A DNA stretch of 64,000 nt from positions 62,001 through 126,000 of the forward strand of contig NZ_BCNV01000004.1 of assembly GCF_001570725.1 (NCBI RefSeq). The letters are read 5' to 3'. Every line of letters starts with the position of its first letter. Position 1 is the first letter of the stretch. Below the pieces are notes generated by a model. It saw only the letters and a program-made list of their open reading frames with translations, was not told the origin of the DNA and searched no databases. The translations under genes were made by a program, and so were the position numbers. Positions 34,466 through 42,613 of the stretch are shown here, in pieces. Source of the DNA: Paenibacillus amylolyticus (GTDB lineage: Bacteria > Bacillota > Bacilli > Paenibacillales > Paenibacillaceae).

Positions 34466-34951
34466 ATGGAATTTGCAAAAGAATTTATTGGTCAATATGG
34501 ATATTTCGCAATATACGGACTACTGGCTCTTGGTGTCATTGGCATGCCGATTCCGGATGAGGTGATGATGACGTTTGTTGGATATCTCGCCTCCATCTCG
34601 GTATTGAATTACTCCGTATCCATCGCCGTCAGTTTCGGTGGCGCATTTACCGGGGGGCTGCTCAGCTATATGATCGGCAAGAAAGCGGGCAGGCCGCTGG
34701 TTGAAAAATACGGCAAGTGGGTCGGCGTCAATGCCAAACGATTCAGCAGGGTGGAGTCGTGGTTCCTTAAATATGGATATTGGTCCATCATCCTGGGTTA
34801 CTTCATTCCAGGCATTCGTCATCTGATGTGCTGTTTCTCGGGGATTAGCAAGATGGCAATGGGCAGGTACGTTCTCGTATCAGGCATTGGTGCATTTGTC
34901 TGGTGTGTAGTCTTTATCTCGATTGGTTTTTATGTCGGTGTGTTAACTTAA
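34466..34951 (+). CDS. petA: DedA-family membrane protein, probable PE transporter (YbfM/PetA-like)
   Basis: A 161-residue DedA (SNARE-associated/VTT) protein with about five hydrophobic segments. It has the family's re-entrant signatures: GMPIPDEVMMTFVGYLA, GGLLSYMIGKKAG, and GYFIPGIRHLMCCFSGISKM with the essential Arg. DedA members act as phospholipid or undecaprenyl-phosphate flippases. The one beside pssA in B. subtilis (YbfM, named PetA) is linked to phosphatidylethanolamine distribution, and the same neighbour here is the basis of my symbol. ATG 34466 has AAGGAG 9 nt upstream. Confidence 0.82.
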   Translation: MEFAKEFIGQYGYFAIYGLLALGVIGMPIPDEVMMTFVGYLASISVLNYSVSIAVSFGGAFTGGLLSYMIGKKAGRPLVEKYGKWVGVNAKRFSRVESWFLKYGYWSIILGYFIPGIRHLMCCFSGISKMAMGRYVLVSGIGAFVWCVVFISIGFYVGVLT

Positions 34952-34987
34952 AATGGGACAGCCTGTTGCAACAACGGGCAAAGATCG

Positions 34988-35019
34988 AAGACCTCTTGAG
35001 TGTAAGGTGGTCTTTTTTT
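34988..35019 (+). terminator. Intrinsic terminator
   Basis: AAGACC/GGTCTT-based stem with an inner CTT/AAG arm and a run of seven T, 36 bp past the DedA stop. Confidence 0.82.
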
Positions 35020-35147
35020 GTTTTTCTATGTACGGTCGGAGACCTCATTCTAAGTAATTTAATCGACTACAAGTAACTTCCCCTTGGAACTGTAGGCTAG
35101 CCCGCAAGCTATTCCAAGTAAATTCAAGCGTTTCAAAGTCATCTCCA

Positions 35148-35348
35148 AAACTCTAACGAACTCAGATGAGCTTATTACCTAGATATGAGCAATGTTGAAA
35201 TTCTAACGAATCTCAGCAACCTTATTTTACGAAAAAGCCTGAATAAGTGCCCTGATTTCCTCCATATCATCAGAATAAGGTGTCCTGAGTTCGTTAAAAA
35301 ATGGATATGCCCCAAATCGGCGAAATAGAGTGTCTCAGGTTCGCAGGA
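35148..35348. repeat. Four-unit ~50-bp repeat cluster, two direct and two inverted units
   Basis: Units related to CTAACGAACTCAG + CCTTATT occur at about 35151 and 35201 (forward) and, inverted, ending near 35299 (AATAAGGTGTCCTGAGTTCG) and 35347 (AATAGAGTGTCTCAGGTTCG). Each pair is spaced about 50 bp. The last unit overlaps the 3' end of the minus-strand gene at 35335-35988. This explains the gap 35020-35334. It looks like a genome-dispersed intergenic repeat, but copies elsewhere cannot be checked here. Confidence 0.6.
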
Positions 35349-35988
35349 TATAGGTTCGATATCGTTGGGTGCCACTAGCGACATTTAATACTTGTTGATC
35401 CATCAGGCTGTGAAGAACTCTTCGAGCATGCTGATCTGTGATTCGGAGGTGCGCTGCTAGTTCCGATGGGGCAAATGGACGAATGATGCGTCTGGCATAA
35501 CGAACAGTTTCGGCTTCAATCCAATTGAGGGATGCGGGCACATCTGTAGCAATGAATTTTCCCATAAAAGAGAGCACAAGCTGTTGGCACCTTTTCGGTT
35601 CGTCCTTAATGGAGAGATACGCAATCGGCAGAAAAATCCAATCATCAAGTGTTAGCAGACAATGCCTCCAGCATAAATCTTTAAACCGCCTTACATCCAG
35701 ATCCCGAGCATGTGGCCCGTATCCCTGAATCTCAATACCTCCTTTAACGCCGTTACCTGGCAGATAAGCCAGATCCAGATAGCGATAGCCGTTATGAAAG
35801 TCGCGAACCTCCCATTCAGGTTGCAGATGGTTAAAGCTTTTCATAACAGGGAACCAAACGGAACGCAAAAATTCCAATGTGCCATGTTCAAGTCCATTTT
35901 CTATTCGCGAGAGCACTCTGGGGTTCGTTTCCTTCTCCAAAAGGGAGTGCATCCACACTTCGTAAGCCTCATCAAAATCAATACTCAT
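35335..35988 (-). CDS. Protein with possible PD-(D/E)XK nuclease-like N-terminus and winged-helix C-terminus
   Basis: About 217 residues. The centre reads YRYLDLAYLPGNGVKGGIEI then QGYGPHARDLDVRRFKDLCW. The order Asp, then GGIEIQG (acid-X-Gln), then conserved His and Arg, matches the Vsr/DUF559-like PD-(D/E)XK pattern. The C-terminal 60 residues (APSELAAHLRITDQHARRVLHSLMDQQVL) look like a winged-helix DNA-binding domain. I have seen such proteins labelled only 'transcriptional regulator' in Paenibacillus. The start at 35988 is preferred because AAAGGAG is then 9 nt away, versus none for ATG 35997. The last codons overlap a repeat unit. Confidence 0.6.
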   Translation of the reverse strand: MSIDFDEAYEVWMHSLLEKETNPRVLSRIENGLEHGTLEFLRSVWFPVMKSFNHLQPEWEVRDFHNGYRYLDLAYLPGNGVKGGIEIQGYGPHARDLDVRRFKDLCWRHCLLTLDDWIFLPIAYLSIKDEPKRCQQLVLSFMGKFIATDVPASLNWIEAETVRYARRIIRPFAPSELAAHLRITDQHARRVLHSLMDQQVLNVASGTQRYRTYILRT

Positions 35989-36055
35989 CGTCTTCATCTC
36001 CTTTAAAAATAAAATAAAACGAATGTGAACAGGGATTCAGGTCGTCATCCGAAAA

Positions 36056-36118
36056 TACAAAAAGCCGCTCTGACCATTTCTAACCTTCACATTGAAGGAG
36101 AGAATGGATCAAAGCGGC
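36056..36118 (-). terminator. Terminator of the antiporter gene
   Basis: On the minus strand, GCCGCTTTGATCCATT pairs with AATGGTCAGAGCGGC (mostly perfect), with an inner CCTTCA/TGAAGG arm, followed by TTTTTG. Confidence 0.8.
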
Positions 36119-36189
36119 ATGTGCTTCACGACCGATATATTGCATTTCTAAGCCAAGTATAGCTTTAACTACAGAATGATTTCAATAGC

Positions 36190-37380
36190 TCATCCGTTCA
36201 AATGTGACTCCTCAATCCCTTTCTCAAACCGCTGCTCTCCTTTTTTACGTGCAAAGGTTATTTTGAGCAGAGGTGGCGTAACCAAGGTAGTGATGATGAC
36301 CATGATCACAACGCTGGTAAAGTACTCCGAATCAAGCAAGCCGGAAGCAAGTCCCGTGGATGCGATAATTAGAGCAACTTCCCCTCTGGAGATCATGCCT
36401 GCCCCAATAGCAATAGAAGAGGAACGATCAAATCCGGTCAGCCGTGCACCAGCTCCACCACCAATCATCTTAGTGACAATGGCGATGAGACTGATGACGA
36501 TAATAAACCAAATCTGCGAACCGACACCATCAAAGGTGACATTTAATCCGATACTGACAAAGAATACCGGGACAAAAATCCCGTAAGCAATCGGCTCGAT
36601 TTTAGTTTCAACCTCATGTTTGAAGGTAGTCTGAGAGATGGCAATTCCTGCTGCAAAAGCACCGATAATACCCGCAACACCCATCCACTCAGCAAAGTAG
36701 GAAAAGAGAAAACAGATAATGAGTCCGGTCGTAATCACGGTCTCGGTGACCCGCAGTGGGGCCATCCATTTCATAATCCGTGGCACGAGCCACCAGCCTG
36801 CTGCAAAGATGATGACGAAGAACAGCAGTTTCTTGCCAATCAACCATCCAATAGAGATATCTCCAGCACCTGTGCCGAGCAAGCTCATCATAACAGCGAG
36901 TAGAACCACGACGAGCACATCATCCACAACGGCTGCGCCCAGAATCGTAGTACCTTCCCGTGAACTCAGCTGATTCATGTCCTTCAACGTCTGCACAGAG
37001 ATACTTACGGAAGTCGCACAGAACAATAGTCCGAAGAACAGCGCGTGTGTCTGCGACATGCCGAAAGCTAAGGCCGAACCGTATCCCCCGACAAAAGGTA
37101 AAATAACTCCACCGACAGCCACAGCAAAAGCAGCCTTCCAGTTTTTCTTCAATTGCTCCAGATCGGTTTCCAGTCCGGCGATGAACATCAACAACAGTAC
37201 CCCGATCTCGGCCATGTAATGAACGAAATCCGTCTTCTCCACCCAACCGAGCAGCGCAGGCCCAAGGATGACACCGACAATCAATTTCCCCAATACCGAA
37301 GGTTGACCCAGTCTCACAGACAGATCTCCGGCAAGTTTGGTAAAGATCAAAATAAGTGCAAGAACCAAAATAAATTCCAT
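36190..37380 (-). CDS. CPA2-family cation:proton antiporter
   Basis: About 396 residues with 12-13 predicted membrane helices, a KefB/NapA-type Na+/H+ or K+/H+ antiporter without a C-terminal RCK domain. GLETDLEQLKKNWK, the unwound-helix segment GAAVVDDVL with paired Asp residues, and MISRGEVALIIA are typical. ATG 37380 is chosen since GAGAGGAG lies 5-6 nt away; a longer reading to 37497 runs through a terminator hairpin. Two tandem hairpins sit in its leader (see 37381-37578), suggesting attenuation control by ions or another ligand. Confidence 0.9.
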   Translation of the reverse strand: MEFILVLALILIFTKLAGDLSVRLGQPSVLGKLIVGVILGPALLGWVEKTDFVHYMAEIGVLLLMFIAGLETDLEQLKKNWKAAFAVAVGGVILPFVGGYGSALAFGMSQTHALFFGLLFCATSVSISVQTLKDMNQLSSREGTTILGAAVVDDVLVVVLLAVMMSLLGTGAGDISIGWLIGKKLLFFVIIFAAGWWLVPRIMKWMAPLRVTETVITTGLIICFLFSYFAEWMGVAGIIGAFAAGIAISQTTFKHEVETKIEPIAYGIFVPVFFVSIGLNVTFDGVGSQIWFIIVISLIAIVTKMIGGGAGARLTGFDRSSSIAIGAGMISRGEVALIIASTGLASGLLDSEYFTSVVIMVIITTLVTPPLLKITFARKKGEQRFEKGIEESHLNG

Positions 37381-37578
37381 AGGTGTACTCCTCTCCGGCA
37401 GTAGCGTCAATAGGTTAACCTGTCCAAGGGTGAAGCAGCCCATCCAAGCTTCAAACCAAAAAAAAGCATGGAACCACTTCAAAAAGTGCCATTCCATGCC
37501 TTGAAAAAAACAAAGAGGGGCCCTTGGTGACAGGCTCCTCCATTTTGAACGCGTATGTGATTAATTGCGTTAATTATA
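37381..37578 (-). promoter_or_regulatory. Promoter and attenuator-like leader of the antiporter gene
   Basis: On the minus strand: -10 TATAAT (37578-37573) and -35 TTTACC 17 bp before it. The leader of about 185 nt holds two terminator-like hairpins: GAGGAGCC/GGGCCCCTC (37515-37540) with TTTGTTTTTTT, and GCATGGAA/TTCCATGC with inner CACTT/AAGTG (37466-37499) followed by eight T. CCCTTGGTGACAGG (37521-37534) is complementary, apart from two extra bases, to CCTGTCCAAGGG (37419-37430) near the start codon. I could not match it to a known riboswitch class. The rest of the gap, 37579-37758, holds nothing clear except the DUF420 start region. Confidence 0.6.
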
Positions 37579-37758
37579 CCACAAATGAAGGATTCGGTAA
37601 ATGGGAGCCGGATTGGATTTGATTGAAAATGGCCGCAAAGGGGCATTTTATAGGGGAGTGCAGCGGTTTTTGTTCAGAGTGTTGTCACTTAACAGCCCGG
37701 AATTGCCGAGATATAATGATATAGAACATAGAAGTTAGGATATGAGGAGGATTTTGCA

Positions 37759-38331
37759 TTGGGCAAAAATAACAAAGGGGAACCGAACATCCCGTCCCCG
37801 ACGAGCAATAAAAATTTCGCAGGCATCATTATCACGATTTCCATTCTTGCTAATGTCATTATTTTATTATTGTTCTTCGCACCGTCTATTGGTTACAAGG
37901 GTGATGTAACCTTTGATATTACGGTGTTACCGCGGTTTAATGCCGTGTTTAACAGCTTTACCTTCATCTTCCTGCTCGCAGCGCTTATTGCTATTATCAA
38001 GCGGAATGTGAAGCTGCACAAACGATTTATTCTTGCTGCATTCTCAACAACGTTGTTATTCCTCGTGACATATCTGACGTTTCATTACCTTTCTCCAGAG
38101 ACGTCCAAATACGGCGGCGAGGGCATCATTCGTTCCATTTATTTCTTCATCCTGATCACCCATAGTATACTGGCAGCCCTCATTGTTCCATTGGCGTTGT
38201 TCACACTCGTGTGGGGTTGGACGAATCAATTGAAGAAACACCGCAAAATTGCACGTTGGACTATGCCAATCTGGCTGTATGTCAGTTCTACAGGTGTCGT
38301 GGTATACCTGATGATGGCACCATATTATTAA
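37759..38331 (+). CDS. DUF420 membrane protein (YozB/CtaM-like)
   Basis: A 190-residue protein with five predicted helices. The pattern LPRFNAVFNSFTFIFLLAA, RNVKLHKRF, THSILAALIVPLALFTL and KKHRKIARWTMPIWLYVS is typical of DUF420, including conserved His residues in the membrane. The S. aureus homologue CtaM is needed to mature a heme-copper quinol oxidase, so a role in terminal oxidase assembly is plausible here. It starts with TTG after AGGAGGATT. It stands alone on the plus strand. Confidence 0.9.
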   Translation: MGKNNKGEPNIPSPTSNKNFAGIIITISILANVIILLLFFAPSIGYKGDVTFDITVLPRFNAVFNSFTFIFLLAALIAIIKRNVKLHKRFILAAFSTTLLFLVTYLTFHYLSPETSKYGGEGIIRSIYFFILITHSILAALIVPLALFTLVWGWTNQLKKHRKIARWTMPIWLYVSSTGVVVYLMMAPYY

Positions 38332-38403
38332 TGTGATGAACGTTTCACTGTGCTAAATAGTTTGACTTGCGGGTAATGTTTCTTTGGAAGGAGGTTCACG
38401 CTT

Positions 38404-39147
38404 ATGTACAGAGTTGTTTTGATTCGCCATGGACAGAGCATGTGGAATGTGGAGAACCGATTTACCGGTTGGACAGATGTGGATCTGACGACGGATGGTT
38501 ACGCAGAAGCTCGTAAAGCAGGGAAGATCATGAAGGAACAGGGGTTTGATTTTGATTATGCCTATGCATCTGTGCTGAAACGTTCTATTCGAACACTCGA
38601 TATTGCGCTGGATGAGATGGACCTCATGTGGATTCCCATTACGAAGACCTGGAAGCTGAATGAACGCCATTATGGTGCACTGCAAGGACTGAACAAACAG
38701 CAGACTGCCTTGAAGTATGGGGAAGACCAAGTGAAGGAATGGAGACGCTCCGTTAGCGTATCTCCCCCTGCATTGGACGAAACCGATGATCGATATGTGC
38801 AGGATTTGGACAAGTACAAGCGGCTCGGGTGCACGATCCCGTTTACGGAGAATCTGATGGACACATCGAAGCGTGTGCTGGATTACTGGAATGCGGAGAT
38901 TAAACCGATGGTGTCGGCTGGCAAAAGAGTGCTGATCTCTGCGCATGGTAACACGCTCCGTTCACTCGTCATGCATCTGGACCAACTGTCCGAAGCAGAC
39001 GTGATGGCGCTCAACATTCCGACAGGCATTCCGCTTGTCTATGAGTTGGATGAAGATCTGCATCCCATCGGTCACTTCTATCTGACCGCGGATGGTTCGA
39101 CCTACAAACATGAAGAAATGACCCATGTGGCAACGCCGTCCGATTAA
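38404..39147 (+). CDS. gpmA: 2,3-bisphosphoglycerate-dependent phosphoglycerate mutase
   Basis: A 247-residue glycolytic enzyme that interconverts 3- and 2-phosphoglycerate through a phosphohistidine. It has LIRHGQSMWN with the phospho-acceptor His, RFTGWTDVDLT, LNERHYGALQGLNK and ISAHGNTLRSLV with the second His, and the length fits dPGM enzymes. AAGGAGG lies before the ATG. Firmicutes often rely on the cofactor-independent GpmI, so this may be a second enzyme. It is a single-gene unit with its own terminator. Confidence 0.94.
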   Translation: MYRVVLIRHGQSMWNVENRFTGWTDVDLTTDGYAEARKAGKIMKEQGFDFDYAYASVLKRSIRTLDIALDEMDLMWIPITKTWKLNERHYGALQGLNKQQTALKYGEDQVKEWRRSVSVSPPALDETDDRYVQDLDKYKRLGCTIPFTENLMDTSKRVLDYWNAEIKPMVSAGKRVLISAHGNTLRSLVMHLDQLSEADVMALNIPTGIPLVYELDEDLHPIGHFYLTADGSTYKHEEMTHVATPSD

Positions 39148-39164
39148 TGGACATGGATGATTGG

Positions 39165-39204
39165 AAGATGACCGCTGAATTGAATTCGGAGGTCATCTTT
39201 TTTT
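39165..39204 (+). terminator. Intrinsic terminator after gpmA
   Basis: Stem AAGATGACC/GGTCATCTT and a run of T, 18 bp past the stop. Confidence 0.9.
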
Positions 39205-39298
39205 GTGCGATCAAGCTTGCACTTCGTTTCGTTTTGCTCCCAGAGGGTAATTGTCAAACAAGACACGATGTACATTTATCCTGAAGGAGGAGAAGCAC

Positions 39299-39469
39299 AT
39301 GTCTAAAAGAAGAGGAATACTGATGACGGCTATCGGAGCAGGTGTAACTTATCTGATGAGGAACAAACAAGCAAGAGATAAGCTGTTCAGCACCGTATCG
39401 GGTATGATGAAAAACTCCAATTCGTCGAATGGAACAAGTAAAACCAGACCACGCGTGGAAGTGAAATAG
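39299..39469 (+). CDS. Small basic membrane-associated protein
   Basis: A 56-residue, Lys/Arg-rich protein with one short hydrophobic segment (ILMTAIGAGVTYLM), similar in style to YtxH-like mini-proteins of Bacilli. GAAGGAGGAG lies 6-8 nt before ATG 39299, so translation is likely. It has its own terminator. Function unknown. Confidence 0.65.
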   Translation: MSKRRGILMTAIGAGVTYLMRNKQARDKLFSTVSGMMKNSNSSNGTSKTRPRVEVK

Positions 39470-39514
39470 ATTGCGATAGTTCACCTATCGATTGAATTAA
39501 ATGATGATCATGAG

Positions 39515-39547
39515 AAACCTGGAGATGAAGTCGTTCCAGGTTTTTTT
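39515..39547 (+). terminator. Intrinsic terminator
   Basis: Stem AAACCTGGA/TTCCAGGTTT and TTTTTTTG tail. Confidence 0.9.
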
Positions 39548-39647
39548 GTGCAATTGAAAGCCACCTTTTGTTTTGGTGAGGCATGCGATTTTTGCCAGCA
39601 AGAATGGTACAATGGATACTTGCAGAACGTATGGAGGGAGATAAATT

Positions 39648-40556
39648 ATGAAGAAGAATCGTCTGGGCACATCCGGACTAATGGTGTCTGAGATTGGGCT
39701 GGGCTGTATGTCGCTCGGAACCGATATGGAGCCCGCTATAGATCTGATTCATGAAGCTCTGGATCACGGTGTAAATCTGCTGGATACAGCGGATCTGTAT
39801 GACGAAGGGCGTAATGAAGAAATTGTAGGACAAGCTATTAAGGGACGTAGGGACCAAGTCGTTGTGGCGACCAAAGTAGGTAATCGTCGTATTGCTGGCA
39901 AGGAGGGCTGGTCTTGGGACCCATCCAAAGCCTATATCAAGCAGGCTGTGCATGAAAGTCTGAAACGACTGCAGACCGATTATATCGACCTGTATCAGCT
40001 GCATGGCGGAACCTTGGACGACCCCATCGAAGAGACGATCGAAGCGTTTGAGGAGTTGAAGAAAGAAGGACTCATCCGGTATTACGGCATCTCTTCCATT
40101 CGCCCCAATGTGATACGGGAATATGTGAAGAGGGCATCGATCGTCAGTGTAATGAACCAGTATAGTGTTGCTGACCGCAGAGCGGAAGAAGAAGTGCTGC
40201 CTTTATTGGAACAAAAGGGGATCAGCGTAATTGCCCGTGGACCTGTAGCTAGCGGTGTGCTCGCCGATTCCGGATCTGCCAAGGCAGATAAAGGTTATCT
40301 GGACTACACACCAGAGCAACTATATACCATTCGGCAAGGGCTAAGTCGTTTGGTCACGGATCAACGCAGCATGGCTCAGACGGCTATTCGCTACGCGTTA
40401 TCCCATCCTGCCGTAGCAGCAGTTGTCCCGGGTGCCAGTTCAAGAGACCAGTTGCTGCACAATATTGCCGCTTCGAATTCACCCGCGCTCACAACTGCAG
40501 AAATTCAGGAAATACGGGAGCTTAGTCCCGCTAATCTGTACAAGCAGCATCGTTAA
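39648..40556 (+). CDS. Aldo/keto reductase
   Basis: A 302-residue NADPH-dependent oxidoreductase with the (beta/alpha)8 fold. The catalytic tetrad is visible as Asp and Tyr in NLLDTADLYDEG, Lys in VVATKVG, and His in LYQLHGG. The cofactor site is in VVPGASSRDQL. Its group (YhdN/Tas-like) reduces small aldehydes and ketones; the substrate is not predictable. ATGGAGGGAG lies 7 nt before the ATG. It stands between the mini-protein and the thioredoxin-like gene. Confidence 0.92.
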   Translation: MKKNRLGTSGLMVSEIGLGCMSLGTDMEPAIDLIHEALDHGVNLLDTADLYDEGRNEEIVGQAIKGRRDQVVVATKVGNRRIAGKEGWSWDPSKAYIKQAVHESLKRLQTDYIDLYQLHGGTLDDPIEETIEAFEELKKEGLIRYYGISSIRPNVIREYVKRASIVSVMNQYSVADRRAEEEVLPLLEQKGISVIARGPVASGVLADSGSAKADKGYLDYTPEQLYTIRQGLSRLVTDQRSMAQTAIRYALSHPAVAAVVPGASSRDQLLHNIAASNSPALTTAEIQEIRELSPANLYKQHR

Positions 40557-40640
40557 CGTTATTAAGCCTATTTTCAATTGTAACTATACAAGGTACAATG
40601 AAGATCAGCCCAAAAAGAACAACCAAAGGAGAGATGACAT

Positions 40641-40967
40641 ATGGAAAGAATTCAAAGTGAACAACAATATCTCGATACAATTAACTCTGATGGTTATACC
40701 GTCATTAAATTTGATACAACCTGGTGTCCGGATTGCAAAAACCTGGATCGCTTCATCGGGGATGTTATCGACCAGCATACGGATAAAACCTTCTATGCCC
40801 TGGATGCAGAGAAGTTCCAGCCGTTTGCCGATGAGAATGGTGTACGTGGCATTCCAAGCCTGCTCGTTTTCCAGAACGGCAAAAAAATCGCACATCTGCA
40901 TAGTAAATGGGCGAAAACACCTGCTCAAATCTCCGAGTATCTGGAGACGCTTGAATCCAAAGTTTAA
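40641..40967 (+). CDS. Thioredoxin-family protein
   Basis: A 108-residue thioredoxin fold with active site WCPDC (residues about 28-32) and the cis-Pro loop GIPSLLVF. It lacks a signal peptide, so it acts in the cytoplasm. CPDC differs from the CGPC of classical thioredoxin, as in YtpP-like proteins. AAAGGAGAG lies before the ATG. The gene ends with a strong terminator. Confidence 0.9.
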   Translation: MERIQSEQQYLDTINSDGYTVIKFDTTWCPDCKNLDRFIGDVIDQHTDKTFYALDAEKFQPFADENGVRGIPSLLVFQNGKKIAHLHSKWAKTPAQISEYLETLESKV

Positions 40968-41008
40968 GCATACGAAGGCAATAAAGTTTATTAAATAACA
41001 TTGCTATG

Positions 41009-41047
41009 AAGACCTCTTCTTGTCCAGGCGACAGGAGGGGTCTTTTT
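41009..41047 (+). terminator. Intrinsic terminator
   Basis: Long stem AAGACCTCTTCTTGTC with GACAGGAGGGGTCTT, 5-nt loop, tail TTTTTG. Confidence 0.88.
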
Positions 41048-41177
41048 GCTTCATTCCAGCCCGCATGATGTTTCCTCAATTAAGTGAAGCTGAGGAAAAG
41101 GGCTTGTTTAGAATTTGTTCAGTGTTCCCATGTATACTGTGAGAACAAACTGAATATTTGGAGTGAACAAGATCCGT

Positions 41178-41360
41178 ATGAAGAATGAAATTTTTGAAGA
41201 AATGCACCAATTAAGTCACAACGATGACCGAAGATACCGATTATTAATGATCGGCGTGAAGCAGTTGCTGCAGGAACAAAAGGAGAGTAGATATAATTTG
41301 ATTGAAAGATTGAGGTATCGGAAGAGACACCGGAACATTCAAGTGAAAGAGTGGTACTGA
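41178..41360 (+). CDS. Small, highly charged hypothetical protein
   Basis: A 60-residue helical protein, rich in Lys/Arg/Glu (QEQKESRYNLIERLRYRKRHRN). No known domain. ATG 41178 follows GGAGTGA by 11 nt. A TATACT -10-like box (41133) and a TTCAGT/ACTGAA dyad (41118-41123 and 41149-41154) lie just upstream. Whether it is expressed is uncertain. The sequence after it, 41361-41518, shows no gene. Confidence 0.45.
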   Translation: MKNEIFEEMHQLSHNDDRRYRLLMIGVKQLLQEQKESRYNLIERLRYRKRHRNIQVKEWY

Positions 41361-41518
41361 GCCAGACATCTTACCAGAAGTGAATATGAACCTGGAAGTC
41401 CATGATACATAGTAAACCTAGTCGTCATCACGCATGATCCAACCTATAATTACAGAAATTCCTGTCTCTGAAGCAACAACAGAACCATGTAGCAATAGTT
41501 AGCACAGAGAACATAAAT

Positions 41519-41554
41519 AAGGCGGTCTCGTTCCGAAAGGAACGAGGCCGCCTT
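41519..41554 (-). terminator. Terminator of uppP
   Basis: A 16-bp stem AAGGCGGTCTCGTTCC/GGAACGAGGCCGCCTT (one wobble) with GAAA loop, 36 bp past the minus-strand stop. Confidence 0.85.
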
Positions 41555-41589
41555 GATTTTGCCTGTCTTAATGAATGTAATTGTAATGA

Positions 41590-42399
41590 TTACATCAAAA
41601 TAATAAAGAACACGGCTGCCAAAACGAAGCGATATACAGCGAAGACGGTCAGGCTCAATTTTTTCAAAATGGACAAGAACGTCTTGATCGCCAGCATGGC
41701 GACGATGAACGCAGCGATGAATCCAATCGCGAAGATCGGGAAATCACTGCCGTTCAGGTGATCGATACTTTTGTACAGGTCATATCCCGTAGCACCAATC
41801 ATAATCGGCACAGACACGAGGAATGTGAACTCGGCAGCGGCTACACGGCTTACTCCTGCAAAGAGACCGCCTGAGATCGTTGACCCGGAACGGGAGAAGC
41901 CTGGCCACAACGCCAAGATCTGAAATAGTCCCACCACGAATGCCTGTTTGTAAGAAATATCATCGACATCATGAGTGGTAATTCGGTGACTCTTTTGGCT
42001 CCAGCGTTCGGCTACAATCATCAATATACCACCAATAACGAGGCTGTACAGCACTGTCTCCGGACCAAATAAATGTGCTTTGATCCAGTCGCGGAATACA
42101 AGTCCGATGACTACGGCAGGAACCATTGCCAAGAAGATATGTCCCAGATTGAGGCGGCGGGAATACGACCTAGTCCCTCCGGTGAAGCGGAACATATCAA
42201 TGAATTTGTTCCAGTACAGTACTACAACAGCAAGTACAGCTCCGAGTTGAACAACCACCTCAAACGTTTTGACTGACTCGTTGTCCTCCGATAAACCCAG
42301 CAGGTGGGCGGTCAGAATCATGTGTCCAGTAGAGGACACGGGCAAAAACTCAGTCAAACCTTCGATGATGCCCATAATAATGGATGATATAATGTCCAA
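41590..42399 (-). CDS. uppP: Undecaprenyl-diphosphate phosphatase
   Basis: A 269-residue membrane enzyme that recycles the lipid carrier for cell-wall synthesis and confers bacitracin tolerance. It has EGLTEFLPVSSTGH near residue 12 and WPGFSRSGSTISGG, the two catalytic signature loops, and about eight helices. TTG 42399 is chosen because AAGGAGGAAGAGAA precedes it and the N-terminus then matches family starts; longer readings to 42510 add a non-family sequence. The gene stands alone, divergent from a TetR gene. Confidence 0.95.
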   Translation of the reverse strand: MDIISSIIMGIIEGLTEFLPVSSTGHMILTAHLLGLSEDNESVKTFEVVVQLGAVLAVVVLYWNKFIDMFRFTGGTRSYSRRLNLGHIFLAMVPAVVIGLVFRDWIKAHLFGPETVLYSLVIGGILMIVAERWSQKSHRITTHDVDDISYKQAFVVGLFQILALWPGFSRSGSTISGGLFAGVSRVAAAEFTFLVSVPIMIGATGYDLYKSIDHLNGSDFPIFAIGFIAAFIVAMLAIKTFLSILKKLSLTVFAVYRFVLAAVFFIILM

Positions 42400-42542
42400 T
42401 TCTCTTCCTCCTTGAAATGCAGGTGACAGCAGAGGCTGTCCTGCTTGACCATGCCTGTTCATCTGAACAAGGCTATCACCTATTATGATCACAAATGCGC
42501 TCAACTTCAACTTATGCTTGTAACCATTTGTTTAAAACTATA

Positions 42543-42598
42543 TTGACAAAAACCTAGTTATCCAATAGGATATAACTTAACTGACTGACTGATCAATC
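42543..42598 (+). promoter_or_regulatory. Promoter and putative operator of the TetR gene
   Basis: TTGACA (42543-42548), 17-bp spacer, TAGGAT (42566-42571). The near-perfect dyad GACTGATCAATC (42587-42598) lies just downstream, where a repressor would block transcription. Autoregulation is inference. Confidence 0.7.
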
Positions 42599-42613
42599 GG
42601 GAGGGTTACATGA

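Noticed and set aside
35020..35334. CRISPR array
   Set aside because: Units are about 25 bp, in opposite directions and degenerate, and there are only four. No cas gene is near.
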